From Phlegmacium glaucopus (lineage: Eukaryota; Basidiomycota; Agaricomycetes; Agaricales; Cortinariaceae), in the NCBI GenBank assembly GCA_015039465.1, contig MU130357.1:1-64000 (forward strand): a stretch of DNA of 64,000 nt. Direction: 5' to 3'. Numbering within the stretch: position 1 is the first letter of the stretch; the number at the start of each line of letters is the position of its first letter. Shown here piece after piece: positions 60,153 to 64,000 of the stretch. Position numbers and translations under genes: made by a program. Below the pieces are notes generated by a model that was given only the letters and a program-made list of their open reading frames with translations, searched no databases and had not been told where the DNA came from.

Positions 60153-63100
60153 ATGCCCCCTAAAAAGTGAGTACTCGAGTTCCCATTGCGGAGACGATTT
60201 GTTTTTTGATTATGAATGAACAGTCGCCGACGAAGGATAACTGGAGCGAGAGAGCAGGACTCAGCCGCTATCGCAAGCCAGGCGGCACCGCAATCTCTTT
60301 CGATCCAACCACCCCCACCTTCTTCTGCTAATGAAAATGCTGGTTCATCACAGTCCTAGTGTGTTTTTTTTCTACCATGACTTCTTGCTAATTTGGGCTC
60401 ATCGTGCCTCTAAGTTCCCTCGTCGAATCTCGCAATGTAGTCATCAATGATGGGCAGTTCAATCAAATTCGTGGCCACCACACCAGCCTTGTCATAAATT
60501 TGAACCGTGAGCATTGATCTGTCTTTTTCATATCACTGATCCTCAGTGAAGACTCAGAAACTACGTCAGGAAGCCCACCAGTCAGTTTTTTTTGTTGACA
60601 ATTATATTTCCAAGCCCATCGATTTTCTCACTGACTTAATTAATCTTTGTCTTCTCCTTAGGGCTCTCCATCCGGCTCTGCGCCTTCGAACGAAACCGAC
60701 CATATCAATCCCGTCCCATCTTCTGACCAAAGTACCCGTATGTTACATCTACCTTATTCCAATAGCCTGACCTGAATTTTCGAAAACCAACCCCGAATAG
60801 AACTCAACCACGAGGGAGTAAGTCGACGAGCAAAAGTAAATCGAAACAAGTTATTAATGTGTAATTAGAATCAGTCCTATGTCTCTCCGCAAGGCCAGGA
60901 ACTTACACCGCAAAAAAGTAACGATATCTATGCGCGACACCTCGAACTGAAAGGACGGGGGTTTCCTTTATGGATTCCGCACCCAAACCGTCGTCTTCAC
61001 ACAAATTACAGAAGGACAGGCATTCGCATAGGCGACGTTGGCATTATCAATCATTCTGGAGCATTTTCCTTTCTCTTCAATATATGCCTCCCTCACGACG
61101 ACCCAGTTAACCCACGGGTATTACCAGAGCATTTTGCTCCGATTTCGCCCCCGGTCGAAGCTATCGACATTGAAGAGTTCTTTGTGTTCGAGCATGATAG
61201 TCATCTCGTCAGTGCTTCATCGCAAGCCAGGCCTGATATTTCGTGCGTCCCAGTTACTCATCCATATTGTTGCGAACTGAGAGTATTACTTTCAGGGGTA
61301 TAGTTTTCGAATCATCTGCTTCTGAAGGTGCTATCTTGACTATGCCACGAGGGGCTAGAGCCGAAGATCTGGAAAATTCTGAAAGGTTCATGGAATACGC
61401 CGCTGCTAACGTCGCCGACTGGTATAAGTTTGTCAATGGTCCTCGCGGGCGCAGAGCTAAAAACGGCGACGTACGCCTTGTTGTTGGTTTTGATAAGACT
61501 ACATCCTGGGGTATCGCAACTTTTGCCAATCAAACAAAACAAAACAATTGCCGCCTTAAATTCAGTCCCCGGGATGGAGCAAGTCTGACGACCCCTCCTA
61601 GTACTTACGTGTGGGAATACTCTGGGGTTGCTGATGTTAGAGCAGGACCTAACCCAAGCGAGAATGATGAGTTGAGGCGGGACAATGATCCTCCAGATAT
61701 CCAATTCGAAAACCAATGTCTTTTTGTGCGCACTTTGAATGTAACTCTTGCGGATGACGAATGGGCAGACATACACTCCAGTTTGGGTTCCATTCACGTC
61801 GACCCCCGACACAGCCGCTATCCTCATGCCAAAGATTACTCTCATTCCAATCATCCTCATTCGAACAATCCTGGTACTAATAGCGGTTCCAGCTCTTTAC
61901 CTTCTCCAGGGGCACAATCCGGAACTCAGAGGGCTGTAGGTTCCCTTTTTGGGTTACAGGATGTTGACGGCACGAACAATAATCCAGCAATGTTCATCTC
62001 TGGCCCTCTTGAAAGCCTTGTTGGTCTGGTCTCTTAGAGATATCAGTACATTATTTTTAACCCCTTTTTCTGATAGATGGTCCATCCATCCAAAGTTCTC
62101 AATGATATTCTGTTGGCAAAGGTAAGTTGTCTTCTCCCTTAGAATTTTGTTGTTAAAATGATGCCAACTACTTCCAGGTCCCTACTGCAAGGATGGCCAT
62201 TACTCATGACAATGATTGGTCTTCTGTTATCACCCAGGCAAGTAGAACAATATCTTTTTCTTTTAATCTCTCATGATGCTCTGCCTTGTAGTATGATACT
62301 TTACCAGATCTGCCTGAAGTTGTTGCAAATATTTTAGCCTCTCGGAATGTTTGTGAAGAGAATGGTCAGAACAATGTCACACTTATAAAGGATCCTAACT
62401 CTTATCATCTTCTGAAGGTGTTGTTTTCTTGCAACCAAAAGAAATACTGAATGAGATGTTGGAAGTTTCTGCTTCTGTGAACCCTGTTCAAGGTAATATC
62501 AATCTTTCCTATGCATTTTCATGCAAAGATGTTCAATTTCTCCTTCTACTCTCTTCTTTTCCTTAGTGTCTAAGGCAAAAATGGAGGATTTAGCAGGAGC
62601 TAAAACAACACTCAATTTGGTAGGCAATCAATAACTGTTCCTTAATTTTGCTGATGAATAGCAGGGTCTGCATTCTAGCTTCCCTTCCTTTTTAAATACC
62701 CAGAATACACTTATCACTGGTGGCACTTTTGTAAGTTGAAAATTTCTGATGAGTGTGTAACTGATTTACAATAATTGTATATTTTAGAACAATATTCCTC
62801 ATGCCAATACTAGCAAAGAGCAGATGAAGATGAAGATCCCTACACCAAACCCCAGTCCATTGTTTACTGGATGGAGAGGTGTACTTGAAAAACTTGGGAA
62901 GACCCCCATTCACCATACTGATAGTAAACTGGGGTCTACAAAATCAGAACAAAATCTCCAGGTGAGTTGCTTGCACCTACTGTTTTCAGCTATTCCTGAT
63001 GATTAATAGACTCAGCATCCTGGCCTGGGTTTCTTTCCAAATACCCAGAATGTACTGATCACTGGTGGCACTTTGGTAAGTCCCCTCATATACTGTGTAA

Positions 63101-64000
63101 ATGATTTAGCAATAACTGTTAACTGCAAGAACTATAATCTCCCTGCCAATTCTGGTAAAGGGCAGATGAAAATCCCTGTACCTCAGAAACCAAACTCCAG
63201 TCCATTCTTTACTGGACGGAAAGATGTACTTGACAAACTTGGAAAGGTTTTCATTCATCCTGCTAATAGTGGACTGATGTCAAGGCACTTCTGTCTTCTC
63301 TGGGGAATGGGAGGGATTGGAAAGACTCAGATCTGTCTCAAGTTCACAGAAGAAATGTCTGACTAGTAAGTGTATTTGCCCATTTGTAACATTGGGAATT
63401 TATTTCTTGCTCTAGTTTTGTACATGTGTTCTGGGTTGATGCCTCCTCTCATGAGAGTATCATAATGTCTCTGATGGACATCTCTAACACTCCTGCTGCC
63501 CAAGCTTCTGGTGTAGATGGCTCATTTGAGTCTGTCCTCCAGTGGATATCTTGCATTCAGGAGGAATGGTTGATGGTGTTTGATAATGCTGATGATCCTC
63601 CTCCTGAGGTGGTGGCTGAGTTCTTTCCCTCAGGTAACAGAGGTAATATTCTCATTACTAGCAGAAACAGATCCATGGGAAGGGTCATATCATTTGAGAA
63701 CAGCATTCAGATCAGTGAAATGGAGGAAGCAGATGCTATAACTCTACTTCTGAAGGCGAGCTGTTTGGATCCAGCCAAGCATCTAGAGGATGCTAGAAAG
63801 ATTGTCACTGAGCTTGGCTGCATTCCTCTGGCTGTTAATCATGCTGGTGCTTATATTGAAGCTGGGAGATGTGATATCAGTAGATATCTGAGACAATTCT
63901 CTTTACATTGTCAGACTCTGATGTCAGATGCTGCATTCAGAGGAGCATCACATTATGATCGAACAGTGTATGGGACTTGGGATTTATCCTTTAAAGAAAT
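60153..64000 (+). CDS. NLR-C: N-terminal module plus NB-ARC, runs off the window
   Basis: Start at ATG 60153 (MPPK, intron, then RRRRITGAREQDSAAIASQA). Exons include ESRNVVINDGQFNQIRGHHT (about 60425), GSPSGSAPSNETDHIN (60662), GFPLWIPHPNRRLHTNY and NICLPHDDPVNPR (to about 61200), and the large module exon (61290-62037). Short exons follow (MVHPSKVLNDILLAK, MAITHDNDWSSVITQ, FLQPKEILNEMLEV). The NB-ARC begins with PNSSPFFTGRKDVLDKLGK (63190); the P-loop is GMGGIGKTQ (63306-63332), Walker B LMVFDNAD (about 63570), and GCIPLAVNHAGAY (about 63820) is the GLPL-like motif. A TAG at 62035-62037 ends the large exon frame, and a one-base excess lies near 61297, so splicing or damage there is unresolved. 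The gene is cut by the window end; by analogy with NLR-A, TPRs should follow. Confidence 0.7.
62655..63290 (+). repeat. Tandem exon duplication within NLR-C
   Basis: Two units of about 345 bp each carry a short exon (aatacccagaat then tcactggtggcacttt), an intron, and an exon encoding a pre-P-loop segment: NPSPLFTGWRGVLEKLGK (about 62850) and NSSPFFTGRKDVLDKLGK (about 63190). Introns are duplicated along with the exons. Only the second unit reads on into the P-loop. Confidence 0.85.

Overview
The window looks like nuclear DNA of a filamentous basidiomycete, most likely an Agaricomycete. Reasons: multi-exon genes with introns of about 45-65 bp, a fungal-type fatty acid synthase beta fragment, an agaric-style BTB protein, a CYSTM-like cysteine-rich protein, a PVL-type seven-bladed propeller lectin, NLR/STAND-like genes with TPR repeats, Tad/I-type LINE and Ty3/gypsy retrotransposons, and several short TIR elements. 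All identifications are by reading the sequence; no search was run.

Layout. 1-3.7 kb: broken FAS beta remnant, whose 3' end lies in a near-perfect 734-bp direct duplication (3394-4127 and 4484-5217). 5.3-8.3 kb: truncated copy of a CYSTM-like plus BTB gene pair; the fuller copy is at 11.67-16.1 kb. Between them are decayed coding scraps and a 1365-bp TIR element (9279-10643). 16.7-20 kb: three tandem small-secreted-protein genes. 20.5-21.7 kb: alpha/beta hydrolase. 23.5-31.5 kb: an ordinary gene block with an FYRN/FYRC protein, a sirtuin and an S28 serine peptidase. 31.6-38.1 kb and 50.5-64 kb: three copies of one NLR-like family (called NLR-A, NLR-B and NLR-C here). NLR-B is split by a ~6.3-kb LINE, itself split by a 6.03-kb gypsy element with a 532-base assembly gap. 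52-60 kb: the NLR-B and NLR-C arms lie in inverted orientation around a PVL-type lectin gene.

How it works together. The 20-31 kb block looks like ordinary chromosomal genes. The rest is accessory: duplicated secreted or cysteine-rich genes, NLR-like genes with fast-evolving repeats, a lectin, and nested transposons. The most interesting material is the NLR family with its unnamed N-terminal module, and the short genes that an ORF scan misses because they use 8-, 10- and 11-nt micro-exons.
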